Of a stretch of 40,495 nucleotides of DNA, positions 1-7,762 are shown piece after piece. The notes under the pieces were generated by a model. That model saw only the letters and a list, made by a program, of their open reading frames with translations. It was not told the DNA's origin and made no database searches. The position numbers were made by a program, and so were the translations under genes. The first letter of the stretch is position 1, and each line of letters starts with the position of its first letter. Source of the stretch: DATLFI01 sp035524895 (GTDB taxonomy: Bacteria > Acidobacteriota > Thermoanaerobaculia > Multivoradales > Multivoraceae). The stretch spans positions 1 to 40,495 of the forward strand of contig DATLFI010000386.1 of the NCBI GenBank assembly GCA_035524895.1, given 5' to 3'.

Positions 1-2
1 TC

Positions 3-2204
3 CGCTCGTACTGCGAGCGCCTGGTCGGGAGCGACGACCCCTACTTCGGCCGAGCCCAGGTGCCGGCGGGACTTCGGCGTCTCGAGCAGGACCTCGACCC
101 CGGTAGCGAGGTGCGCGTCCGGCTCCAACTCGCCTACGAGCACATCCGGCTCGGAGAGCACGAGCAGGCGATCACCCAGGCGCGAGCCGTTCTCGACCTC
201 CTCCGCAAGGCGGGGCAGGACGGGTCTCCGGCGGCCTTGGGAGCGTGGAAGGTGCTCGGCGTCGCCAACTACCAGGCCGGCGAAGACGCGAACTGCGTCA
301 CCCTGCACCCCGAGGGAGCCTGCATCCTGCCGATCCGCCCGGGGGCTGTGCACGCTCGCCCAGAGCACGCTCGCGACGCGGCGGAGGCGTTCCTCGAGGT
401 CCTTCGCCGCCGGCCCGACGACGTCAGCGCGAGGTGGCTGCTCAACCTGTCCAGCATGGTGTCCGGCGACTACCCGCAGGGGGTGCCCGAGCCTCTGCGT
501 CTGCCCCCCGGCGCCTTCGCGACGCCCGCCGACGCGACGCCGTTCCCGCTCTGGATCGATGTCGCTCCGCGTCTCGGCGTGGCGGCCTTCGATCTCGCAG
601 GGGGCGCGGTGATGGACGACTTCGACGGCGACGGCCGCCTGGACCTGATCAGCTCGACCTGGGACCCCTGCGACTCGCTCAAGGCGTTCCGCAACGACGG
701 CGAGGGCGGCTTCGTCGACGTCACCGAGGCCTGGGGGCTGCACGGACAGCTCGGCGGGCTCAACCTGGTGCACGCCGACTTCGACAACGACGGCGACCTC
801 GACCTGCTCGTGCTGCGCGGCGCCTGGCAGGGGCCAGCCGGACGCGTGCGACGCTCCCTGCTACGCAACGACCTGAACACCGAGCGACGCAGCTTCGTCG
901 ACGTCACCGCGGCCGCCGGTCTCGCCTACCCGGCCTATCCGTCGCAGGCCGCGGCCTGGGCCGACTACGACGGTGACGGCGATCTCGACCTCTACATCGG
1001 CACGGAGGCCGACCAGCTGGTGGTCGACCCGTCCGACGTGAGGGAAGGCCTCGCGTTCGGCCATCCGGCGCACCTGTTCCGCAACAACGGCGACGGCACG
1101 TTCACCGACGTCGCTGCAGCCGCGGGCGTGCAGGATCGTGGGTTCACCAAGGGAGTGGCCTGGGGCGACTTCGACAACGACGGCCACGAGGACCTGTTTC
1201 TCTCCAACTTCGGTCCGAATCGCCTGTACCGCAACCGTGGCGACGGTACGTTCGAGGACGTCACGCTGCAGGCGGGCGTCGCGGGCGGCAGCCGGCGCAA
1301 CTTCGCCACCTGGTTCTTCGACTACGACAACGACGGCGACCTCGACCTCTTCGTGTCGTCGTTCCACGGCCCGGCGGAGAACGTGGCCGCCTGGTACTTC
1401 GGTATCGAGCTACGTTCGCCGCCGGCCCCCGGCAAGCCCTCCGAGGTGATCCGCAGCAACCCGTTCCTCTACCGCAACGACGGCGGCGGCCGTTTCACCG
1501 AGGTCTCGGAGGCGTCGGGGCTGGGTGCACCGCTGTTGGTCATGGGGTCCAACTTCGGCGATCTCGACGGCGACGGTTGGCTCGACCTCTATCTCGGAAC
1601 GGGTCAGCCCGACTTCGCGGCGCTCCACCCGAACGTCTTCTACCGCAACGTGCGCGGCGAGCGATTCGAGGATCTGACGTTTCGGAGCGGGCTGGGACAC
1701 CTTCAAAAGGGGCATGGCGTCGCCTTCGGCGACCTCGACGGCGACGGCGACGAGGACCTGTTCCAACAGCTCGGCGGCGCCTTCCCGTACGACAAGTATG
1801 GCAACGCCCTCTACCTGAACCCCAGCCTCGGCGGCGCCGCCTCGCCGAACCAGCCGAGCTGGCTGGTGCTGCGCCTGCGCGGCGTGCGCGCCAACCGCTT
1901 CGGTGTAGGCGCGCGCGTGCGGGTCGACGTGGTGGATGCCGCGGGCGCGCGGCGCTCGATCCATCGCCGGGTCGACACCGGCGGCTCCTTCGGCGGCTCC
2001 AGCCACCAGCTCGAGGTGGGGTTGGGCGACGCCCGAACGGTGGAGCGTCTCGAGATCCGGTGGCCCGGCAGCGGCACCGTCGACCGTTTCGAAGGCGTCG
2101 CGCTCGACCGCTACTACGAGGCGGTCGAAGGCGCAGAGAACCTGCGCCCTCTCGACGTGAAACCGCTCGAGCTCCGCATGCGACCGGTCCATCACGACCA
2201 CTGA
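3..2204 (+). CDS. TPR / FG-GAP (VCBS) / ASPIC-UnbV secreted propeller protein, 5' truncated
   Basis: The reading frame is open from the first bases of the window with no stop, so the true start lies upstream and 733 codons are visible; a GTG at 60 is available but cuts into helical TPR-like sequence. The first ~150 residues look like TPR helices (LAYEHIRLGEHEQAITQARAV). Then come seven calcium-binding-type DxDxDGxxD loops (for example DFDGDGRLD, DYDGDGDLD, DLDGDGWLD), each followed by an LFRNxGDGTFxDVT strand, the signature of a CRTAC1-like seven-bladed FG-GAP propeller. The last ~80 residues (NRFGVGARV ... SSHQLEVGLGD ... LEIRWPGSG) are an ASPIC/UnbV domain. Such proteins are normally exported; the signal peptide would be outside the window. 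A TPR gene starts 8 nt downstream, so the two are probably co-transcribed. The molecular role of the family is poorly known; the domain call is secure, function is not. Confidence 0.9.
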   Translation, partial: RSYCERLVGSDDPYFGRAQVPAGLRRLEQDLDPGSEVRVRLQLAYEHIRLGEHEQAITQARAVLDLLRKAGQDGSPAALGAWKVLGVANYQAGEDANCVTLHPEGACILPIRPGAVHARPEHARDAAEAFLEVLRRRPDDVSARWLLNLSSMVSGDYPQGVPEPLRLPPGAFATPADATPFPLWIDVAPRLGVAAFDLAGGAVMDDFDGDGRLDLISSTWDPCDSLKAFRNDGEGGFVDVTEAWGLHGQLGGLNLVHADFDNDGDLDLLVLRGAWQGPAGRVRRSLLRNDLNTERRSFVDVTAAAGLAYPAYPSQAAAWADYDGDGDLDLYIGTEADQLVVDPSDVREGLAFGHPAHLFRNNGDGTFTDVAAAAGVQDRGFTKGVAWGDFDNDGHEDLFLSNFGPNRLYRNRGDGTFEDVTLQAGVAGGSRRNFATWFFDYDNDGDLDLFVSSFHGPAENVAAWYFGIELRSPPAPGKPSEVIRSNPFLYRNDGGGRFTEVSEASGLGAPLLVMGSNFGDLDGDGWLDLYLGTGQPDFAALHPNVFYRNVRGERFEDLTFRSGLGHLQKGHGVAFGDLDGDGDEDLFQQLGGAFPYDKYGNALYLNPSLGGAASPNQPSWLVLRLRGVRANRFGVGARVRVDVVDAAGARRSIHRRVDTGGSFGGSSHQLEVGLGDARTVERLEIRWPGSGTVDRFEGVALDRYYEAVEGAENLRPLDVKPLELRMRPVHHDH

Positions 2205-2212
2205 GGATCCTC

Positions 2213-3934
2213 ATGAGACCGCCGCAGTCAGACATCCCGAGCCCATCGAGGCCGCGGTGCCGCGACCTTCGCGTCACTCCCCCCGCTCCTGCTGGCTCGT
2301 TCTCCAACAGGTGGCGCTCGATCGTGGTCGTGGCGATGATCGGCGCGGCAGCGGCATTCTCGGCAACCGCGCAGGAGACCGAGGCGCCGATCGACACCCA
2401 GCTCGTCGAGGCGCTGCAGAGCTTTCAGGAGCTGATGGCGGCCGGCGACCTCGATGGCGCGATCGCGCGCCTCGAGCCGCTGGTCCAGCGTCCGGACGCG
2501 CCACCCACGGCCCGCGCCATCCTCGGCGGTCTGTACGTCGAGGCGGGACGCACCGAGGAGGGATGGGAGCTGCTGCGACCGCTCGCCCAGGCCCCCGACG
2601 CCGATCCAGCGGTGCTCTTCAACGCCGGACGAGCGGCCCTCGCGCTCGGCGACGCCGACCAGGGCGTCGGCTTCCTCGAGCGCGCGGTGCGCGGCGCGCC
2701 GCTGTCGCCCGCCGCGCGGGAGCTAGGCCTGATGCGCGGACGAGAGGGTCGTTACCCAGAGGCCTACGTCTTGCTGCTCCCTTGGGTGACTCAGCATCCC
2801 GAGGACCAGGTCGCGGTCCTGGCGGCAGCGGCCGCTGCGGTCCAGCTCGAGCGGATCTCCGAGGCCGAGGAGCTCCTCGCCGTTTTGCCGCAGGAGGAGT
2901 CGGGCGTGCGGCTCCTCTGGGGGAGGCTGCTGCTGACCAAGGGCGAGCCGTGGGGTGCCATCCAGATGCTGTCGCCGCTGCTCGCGGGAGCGCCCGAGAT
3001 GGTCGCGATCGATGCGCGCCGCACGCTGGCGGAGGCTCACCTCCAGGTCGGTCAGTCGGCGGATGCGATCGCGGCGCTCGAGGGCTACGTCGGCAACGAC
3101 CCGATGCTCGCCATCCGGCTGAGTCAGGCGCAGTACCAGGCCGGCAGTGTCGACGACGCTCTCGTCACCCTGAAGCCGTTCGCCGAGCACGTGCTCGGCA
3201 ACGAGCAAGAGCGACAGCGGGTGCCGACCCGTCTGCTCGCGAGCCTGACCCGCGAGTACGGCCGCCTGCTGGTGGCTGCAGGGCGGGCCGGCGACGCCGT
3301 CGCCTACCTCGAGATCGCTACCGCCGCGGAGCCAGAGGACAAGGCCGCCTGGCAGGCGTTCGGGCAGGCTCTGGCGGCCTCCGGGCGACGCGAGCAGGCG
3401 CAGCAGGCGCTGGCGCGCTTTCGCGAGCTCGACGTCGAGGGCGAGCCTGGCCTGAACCAGCGGCAGCAGGACCTCGCCGACCCCACCGGCCGCGCGTTGC
3501 GCGAGGCTCGCGAGCTGCTCGCCGAAGACGAGGGTGAGCGCGCGCTCGAGCTGCTGCGTCGCGAGATCCGGCTCCAGCCCGGCGATCCGCGCCCGAGCAT
3601 TCTCGAAGCGCGCGCGCTGCTCGATCTCGAGCGCGCCGACGAAGGCCTCGCGGCCGGGCAGCGCGCGCTCCAGATCGCGCCTGACCACCCCGACGCCCAC
3701 TACATCGTGGGGGCGGTCCTGATGTCGCTGCGCCGGTTCGAGGAGGCCGAGCGCAGCCTCCGCCAGACGCTCGAGCTGGCGCCCGAGCATACCGCCGCGC
3801 TGAACGACCTGGCAGTGCTCCTCATGCAGGCGGGCAGGCGCGACGAAGCCCAGCCGCTGCTCGAGCGCGTGCTGCAGATCAACCCGAACGACCCGGTGGC
3901 GAAGGCGAACCTGGAGCGCCTGGTTCACGGCTGA
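2213..3934 (+). CDS. Exported tetratricopeptide-repeat protein
   Basis: A 573-residue protein. The frame is open far upstream but the ATG at 2213, 8 nt after the propeller stop, gives a sensible N-terminus: about 33 polar residues, a hydrophobic segment (SIVVVAMIGAAAAFSATAQ) and then an acidic mature chain, so either a long signal peptide or a signal anchor. The remainder is almost entirely TPR-type helix pairs, with the clearest repeats at the C-terminus (ALQIAPDHPDAHYIVGAVLM, TLELAPEHTAALNDLAVLLM, VLQINPNDPVAKANLERLV). TPR arrays serve as protein-protein scaffolds; no enzymatic motif is seen. Its place directly behind a propeller gene repeats the pairing seen in the operon at 6101-15345, which suggests that TPR and propeller proteins act together. 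Partner and location are inferred only from context. Confidence 0.85.
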   Translation: MRPPQSDIPSPSRPRCRDLRVTPPAPAGSFSNRWRSIVVVAMIGAAAAFSATAQETEAPIDTQLVEALQSFQELMAAGDLDGAIARLEPLVQRPDAPPTARAILGGLYVEAGRTEEGWELLRPLAQAPDADPAVLFNAGRAALALGDADQGVGFLERAVRGAPLSPAARELGLMRGREGRYPEAYVLLLPWVTQHPEDQVAVLAAAAAAVQLERISEAEELLAVLPQEESGVRLLWGRLLLTKGEPWGAIQMLSPLLAGAPEMVAIDARRTLAEAHLQVGQSADAIAALEGYVGNDPMLAIRLSQAQYQAGSVDDALVTLKPFAEHVLGNEQERQRVPTRLLASLTREYGRLLVAAGRAGDAVAYLEIATAAEPEDKAAWQAFGQALAASGRREQAQQALARFRELDVEGEPGLNQRQQDLADPTGRALREARELLAEDEGERALELLRREIRLQPGDPRPSILEARALLDLERADEGLAAGQRALQIAPDHPDAHYIVGAVLMSLRRFEEAERSLRQTLELAPEHTAALNDLAVLLMQAGRRDEAQPLLERVLQINPNDPVAKANLERLVHG

Positions 3935-3948
3935 GGCTCTCGGCCGTG
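3926..3948. terminator. Hairpin between convergent genes (terminator-like)
   Basis: Arms 3926-3935 (cacggctgag) and 3939-3948 (ctcggccgtg) pair over 10 bp with one G-U wobble and a 3-nt loop. It overlaps the stop codon of the TPR gene and faces the 3' end of pilT. There is no T-tract on either side, so it is only terminator-like. Confidence 0.35.
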
Positions 3949-3983
3949 TCAGACACCACGGAGCGGAGAAGGCGCACCTGCCC

Positions 3984-5486
3984 TCAGGACGGGCCGGACG
4001 CGGAGTCTCCCAGAAAGTCGAGACGCGCCCCAGCAGCGCGGAGCTTCCCCAGCAGCCCCTCTTTGTCGATTGCCTTCAGGTACGCCTCGCGCGGCTCCAC
4101 GATCTTGCGCTCGACCAGGTCGAGCAGAGCGTCGTTGAGCAAGCGCATGCCCTGAGCCTTGCCGGTTTGCATGGCCGAGAAGATCTGGAAGGTCTTACCC
4201 TCGCGAATCAGGTTGGAGACCGCTGGGGTGGTCATCAGGACTTCGTGCGCTGCCACTCGGCCGCCGCCGATTCTCTTGAGCAGGGTCTGGGCGATCACCG
4301 CCCGCAGGCTGTCGGCCAGCATCAGGCGCACCTGGCCTTGGCGGTCGCCGGGAAACTGGTCGACCAGGCGCTCGATGGTCGAGGGCGCGGTCGAGGTGTG
4401 GAGCGTGCCCAACACCAGGTGGCCGGTCTCGGCCGTCTCGAGCGCGATTGCGACCGTCTCCAGGTCGCGCATCTCGCCCACCAGCACGACGTCGGGGTCC
4501 TCGCGCAGCGCTGCCCGCAGCGCGCGCTTGAACGACTCGGTGTGCACTCCGACCTCGCGCTGGTTGACCAGACACTTCTTCGAAGGATGCACGAACTCGA
4601 TCGGATCCTCGATGGTCAGGATGTGGTCGCTGCGGGAGCGGTTGACGAGATCGAGGATCGCGGCCAGCGTGGTCGATTTCCCAGATCCGGTCGGACCGGT
4701 CACCAGCACCAGGCCCTTCGTCAGGAAGGCGAGCTTGTGCACGGAATCGGGAAGACCCAGGTCGTCCAGGCTCGGGATCTGCTGCGGGATGACCCGCAGC
4801 GCCGAAGCCACGCCGCGTTGGTCGCGGTAGAGGTTGACGCGAAATCGCGCCATGCCCGGGATCTCGTAGGCGAAGTCGGTGTCCGAAGTCTCCTGGAACT
4901 GGGTGCGGTTGCGCTCTGGTGTGATCTCGAACAGCAGCTTCTCGAGCTGCTGGGAGGAAGGTGCCTCGACGTCCACGAGCTCGACCAGGTCGCCGTCGAC
5001 CCGCATCCGTGGCCGCAGCGCGCTGCTCAAGTGCAGGTCGGATCCGCGCTGATCGAGCAGCCGCAAGAGCAGCTCGGCGATCGACTCGATCGGCGTCGCC
5101 CCGGTGACGACAGAGGGGCTCGTGATCGGTGGTGCCGCCGTGCCCGCGGGCTCGACCTGCAACGCCGGTCGGGATCCGGTGTCCGTCATCCGCGGCAGCT
5201 CTACCTCGACCCGCCATCCGGCCGGCGTCGCGGTGCCTTGGAACCGGTAGTACGCGCCCTCGAGCTGGTAGGCGAACTCGAATTGCCCAGCCGCGGGCGA
5301 GGGCGAGGCGCCCCCCGGTGCCACCTCGGCGATCAGGACCGCGATGCGCGGGCCCTCGAGCACCGCCGGGTGGATGTCCTGCTCGCGCCCGGCGCGCCGA
5401 ACTCGCGGAGTCCTCCCGGGCTCGAGCAGGAGCGCCTCCATCTGGCTTCGACTGGCGGCGCGCAGGAAGGGATCGATCGTCGCCAT
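3984..5486 (-). CDS. pilT: PilT-family type IV pilus retraction ATPase with extended N-terminus
   Basis: A 500-residue secretion ATPase of the PilT/GspE superfamily. Visible motifs: Walker A GPTGSGKST (residues 264-272), Asp box TIEDPIEFVH (~291-300), Walker B PDVVLVGEMRD (~331-341), His box GTLHTSTAPSTIERLVDQFP (~360 onward) and the PilT-type C-terminal AVSNLIREGK (canonical AIRNLIRE). PilT disassembles pilin subunits from the cytoplasmic base of type IV pili during twitching. Ordinary PilT proteins are about 340-380 residues; the extra ~130 residues here are N-terminal and seem to be a degenerate second copy of the PAS-like domain at ~135-235. It begins 6 nt after the upstream gene's stop, so the two form one unit. 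No other pilus gene is in the window, so a variant role (PilT2/PilU-like or regulatory) is possible. Confidence 0.9.
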   Translation of the reverse strand: MATIDPFLRAASRSQMEALLLEPGRTPRVRRAGREQDIHPAVLEGPRIAVLIAEVAPGGASPSPAAGQFEFAYQLEGAYYRFQGTATPAGWRVEVELPRMTDTGSRPALQVEPAGTAAPPITSPSVVTGATPIESIAELLLRLLDQRGSDLHLSSALRPRMRVDGDLVELVDVEAPSSQQLEKLLFEITPERNRTQFQETSDTDFAYEIPGMARFRVNLYRDQRGVASALRVIPQQIPSLDDLGLPDSVHKLAFLTKGLVLVTGPTGSGKSTTLAAILDLVNRSRSDHILTIEDPIEFVHPSKKCLVNQREVGVHTESFKRALRAALREDPDVVLVGEMRDLETVAIALETAETGHLVLGTLHTSTAPSTIERLVDQFPGDRQGQVRLMLADSLRAVIAQTLLKRIGGGRVAAHEVLMTTPAVSNLIREGKTFQIFSAMQTGKAQGMRLLNDALLDLVERKIVEPREAYLKAIDKEGLLGKLRAAGARLDFLGDSASGPS

Positions 5487-5492
5487 CGAAGA

Positions 5493-5954
5493 TCAGGCGC
5501 GCACTCGCAGCAGCTCGTCGCGCCGCACGTAGAGGGACTTCTCGGCGTCGACGACCAGCAGCAGGAAACGCTCCTCACCGAGGTTGAGCAGATCGGACAC
5601 TCTCTGACTGCCCGCCGGCCGCGAGTACACCAGCGTGCCCTGCAGGGCGGGCCCGTGCGCTAGATCCACTTCGACCGGCTGTCGCACGGCTCCGACCTCC
5701 TCCAGGTCCCGAAGCTCGGGCAGGGGCGCCAGCGCTTCGACGTAGGCGAGGCGCTCGAGGTGCACCAGCTCGACGCGCCCCGCGACGCGACAAGGAAGGA
5801 ACCGCAGGTGCGGGTCGTTCAGTCGATCGCCGAGTGTCTCGGGCCGGCCGCTCTCCCCCACCGTGTGCAGGAACACCTCGGCCTCGACCGTACCGCCGTC
5901 GGCCGTGTGGAGTCGCACGGGCACGGGCTCGACCTCGACCGCGTAGGAGGACAC
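5493..5954 (-). CDS. Small protein with two tandem copies of one uncharacterised domain, upstream of pilT
   Basis: A 153-residue soluble protein with no signal or membrane segment. I chose the GTG at 5954 because the sequence before it is of shadow character (Arg/Ala-rich) and because a TACACT hexamer lies 6 nt upstream. The protein is two similar halves: residues ~8-70 (HTADGGTVEAEVFLHTVG ... ETLGDRLNDPHLRFLPCRV ... LERLAYVEA) and ~90-153 (VDLAHGPALQGTLVYSRP ... RVSDLLNLGEERFLLLVV ... RDELLRVRA). Both have the layout beta-beta, LxDxLN, [E/P]xRFL, strand, strand. It resembles a small beta-rich domain (DUF6812-like) found in uncharacterised proteins, by memory of its RLSDFLN pattern only. Tight linkage to pilT suggests a pilus- or motility-linked regulatory role; that is inference. 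Confidence 0.7.
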   Translation of the reverse strand: MSSYAVEVEPVPVRLHTADGGTVEAEVFLHTVGESGRPETLGDRLNDPHLRFLPCRVAGRVELVHLERLAYVEALAPLPELRDLEEVGAVRQPVEVDLAHGPALQGTLVYSRPAGSQRVSDLLNLGEERFLLLVVDAEKSLYVRRDELLRVRA

Positions 5955-5956
5955 AC

Positions 5957-5980
5957 CCCGAGTGTACCGAGTGTCGGGGC
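5957..5980 (-). promoter_or_regulatory. Candidate -10 element and inverted repeat in front of the pilT unit
   Basis: On the minus strand TACACT (5966-5961) stands 6 nt before the GTG at 5954, the spacing expected for a leaderless transcript. The same stretch has direct repeats of ccgagtgt and is closed by a 6-bp stem (ccccga / tcgggg). No good -35 hexamer is evident. Confidence 0.4.
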
Positions 5981-6100
5981 CTAGCAGCGTACGTGCTCTC
6001 CGAACCGCGCGGGGGCGTCGACCGGGCGCACAGGGCCGGTCGCGGTGCCAATCACCCGACGCGCCCGCGCGATACCGACAGCTCGTTCCAGTCAACGCCC

Positions 6101-7762
6101 CTACTGCGTTGCCCGCACCCGAACCCCGGCGGGCAGCCCTCGGTAGCGGCGCAGGCCGCCTTCGGGCCAGCGCACCTCGAGCTCCGAGAACGTGGAGCCG
6201 CCGAGTCCGAAGTGCACCGTGATGGCGCCTTGCGAGAGGTAGGACGAGCCAGTGCGCACCTCGCGGACCTGGCTCCTGTCCTCGCCAGAGCTTTCGCGAG
6301 AACGGAGCGTGAGCCGCGCTCCGATGCCAAACCTGTTGTTGCCGCGCATCGCCTCGAGATCGACCAGCAGGAACCTCTGGGGCGCCGCGCCGAGGTTCTC
6401 GTAGACCTCGGCCTCCTGGTTCGAGTTGCTGATCACCACGTCGAGGTCGCCGTCGCCGTCGAGATCGCCGGTCGCGAGGCCGCGGCTGACGCGCACCACG
6501 TCGACCCCGGCATCGAGCCGCTCGCGAAAGGTGCCGTCGCCGAGGTTCTCCATCACCTGGTTCCGCTGGGCGTACTGCTTGACGTCCGACAGCTCCTCGG
6601 CGTTGTCGAGGATGTGGCCGTTGGCCACGAAGAGATCCAGGTCACCGTCGTGGTCGAAGTCCTGCGCCGCGACGCCGAACCCGAGCATCGTCAACGAGGG
6701 CTCGGCCAGCTTGGCGGCGAAGCGCTGGTCGAGGAACAGGAAGTCGCCCTGGTTACGGTAGAAGGCGTTGGTCTCGAGCGCGAAGTTGGTGACATAGAGG
6801 TCGAGTCGTCCGTCGCCGTCGAGGTCGGCGGCCTCGACGCCCATGCCCGCCTCGGCGCGGCCCGCCGGGGAGTGCGAGGTGCCCGAGAGCAGCGACATGT
6901 CCTCGAAGGTGCCGTCGCCGCGGTTGCGGAACAGCAGGTTGGGGTCGAGGTCGTTGGCCACGTAGACATCGGGCCAACCATCCTGGTCGAAATCGGCGAC
7001 GACGACGCCCAGCCCGGCCTCGCGAGGGCCCGCGAATCCCGCAGACGCGGTGGCGTCCTCGAAGGTGCCGTCGCCGCGATTGCGGAAGAAGCGATCCTGC
7101 TCGCCCTGGTAGGAGTCGGGATGGCAGTAGCCCTGGATCCGGCGCACCGTGTCGCCGCAGAACTTGTGATTCTCGAGCGAGAAATCTACATAGTTCGCGA
7201 CGTAGAGATCGAGGTCGCCATCTCGAGCGGCGTCGAAGAACACCGCCGAGGCGCTCCATGTCGGGTCCGCGATGCCCGCCGCGACGCCCGCCTCGACGAA
7301 GGTGCCGTCGCCCTGGTTGAGGTACAGCGCGTTGGGGCCGAACGCGGTGAGGTACAGGTCGAGGTCACCGTCGCCGTCGACGTCGCCGACAGCGGCCCCG
7401 CAGCCGTAGCCGGAGAAGTCGATCCCCGCGCGCTCGGTAACGTCCACGAACACGATCGCTCCCGGGCGCGAGTCGTTGCGGAACAGCCGCGTGCGCGGCG
7501 GCTCGCCTTGGTAGCCGGGCAACACGCCGCCGTCCACGAACAGCACATCGAGGTCGCCGTCGCCGTCGTAGTCGAAGACAGCGAGCCCACCGACCATGGT
7601 CTCCACCATGTAGCGTCGGCCCGAGCCGCCGTGGTGGTGTCGGAAATCGAGACCCCACTCGCGCGAGACCTCGCGGAAGCGCAGGGCGCCCTCGGTGCGA
7701 GGCTCGGCTTGACCGAGCGCGCCCGCGACCAGCAACTGAGCCAGCAGGTGCTCGACCATCAC
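6101..7762 (-). CDS. CRTAC1-like FG-GAP propeller with ASPIC/UnbV domain (type B, full length)
   Basis: A 553-residue protein starting at GTG 7762 or the adjacent ATG 7759; both overlap the stop of the gene before it (4 or 1 nt), implying translational coupling. A short hydrophobic N-terminus (LLAQLLVAGALGQA) is a probable signal peptide. It opens with the family signature GLDFRHHHGGSGRRYMVETM followed by seven Asp-rich loops: DYDGDGDLD, DVDGDGDLD, a degenerate DAARDGDLD, DFDQDGWPD, DLDGDGRLD, DFDHDGDLD, DLDGDGDLD. Blade 3 carries a cysteine-bearing insertion (HKFCGDTVRR ... GYCHPDSY). The C-terminus has ASPIC/UnbV features (NRFGIGARLTLRS ... GSSYLSQGAITVHFGLGGS ... LEVRWPEGG). It is the last gene of the six-gene operon. 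Exported, probably calcium-dependent, adhesive or scaffold role is inference; no catalytic residues are recognised. Confidence 0.88.
   Translation of the reverse strand: MMVEHLLAQLLVAGALGQAEPRTEGALRFREVSREWGLDFRHHHGGSGRRYMVETMVGGLAVFDYDGDGDLDVLFVDGGVLPGYQGEPPRTRLFRNDSRPGAIVFVDVTERAGIDFSGYGCGAAVGDVDGDGDLDLYLTAFGPNALYLNQGDGTFVEAGVAAGIADPTWSASAVFFDAARDGDLDLYVANYVDFSLENHKFCGDTVRRIQGYCHPDSYQGEQDRFFRNRGDGTFEDATASAGFAGPREAGLGVVVADFDQDGWPDVYVANDLDPNLLFRNRGDGTFEDMSLLSGTSHSPAGRAEAGMGVEAADLDGDGRLDLYVTNFALETNAFYRNQGDFLFLDQRFAAKLAEPSLTMLGFGVAAQDFDHDGDLDLFVANGHILDNAEELSDVKQYAQRNQVMENLGDGTFRERLDAGVDVVRVSRGLATGDLDGDGDLDVVISNSNQEAEVYENLGAAPQRFLLVDLEAMRGNNRFGIGARLTLRSRESSGEDRSQVREVRTGSSYLSQGAITVHFGLGGSTFSELEVRWPEGGLRRYRGLPAGVRVRATQ

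Noticed and set aside
4167..5663. A 498-codon + strand frame opposite pilT
   Set aside because: pilT has every motif of its family; the opposite frame is Arg/Gln/His-rich shadow.
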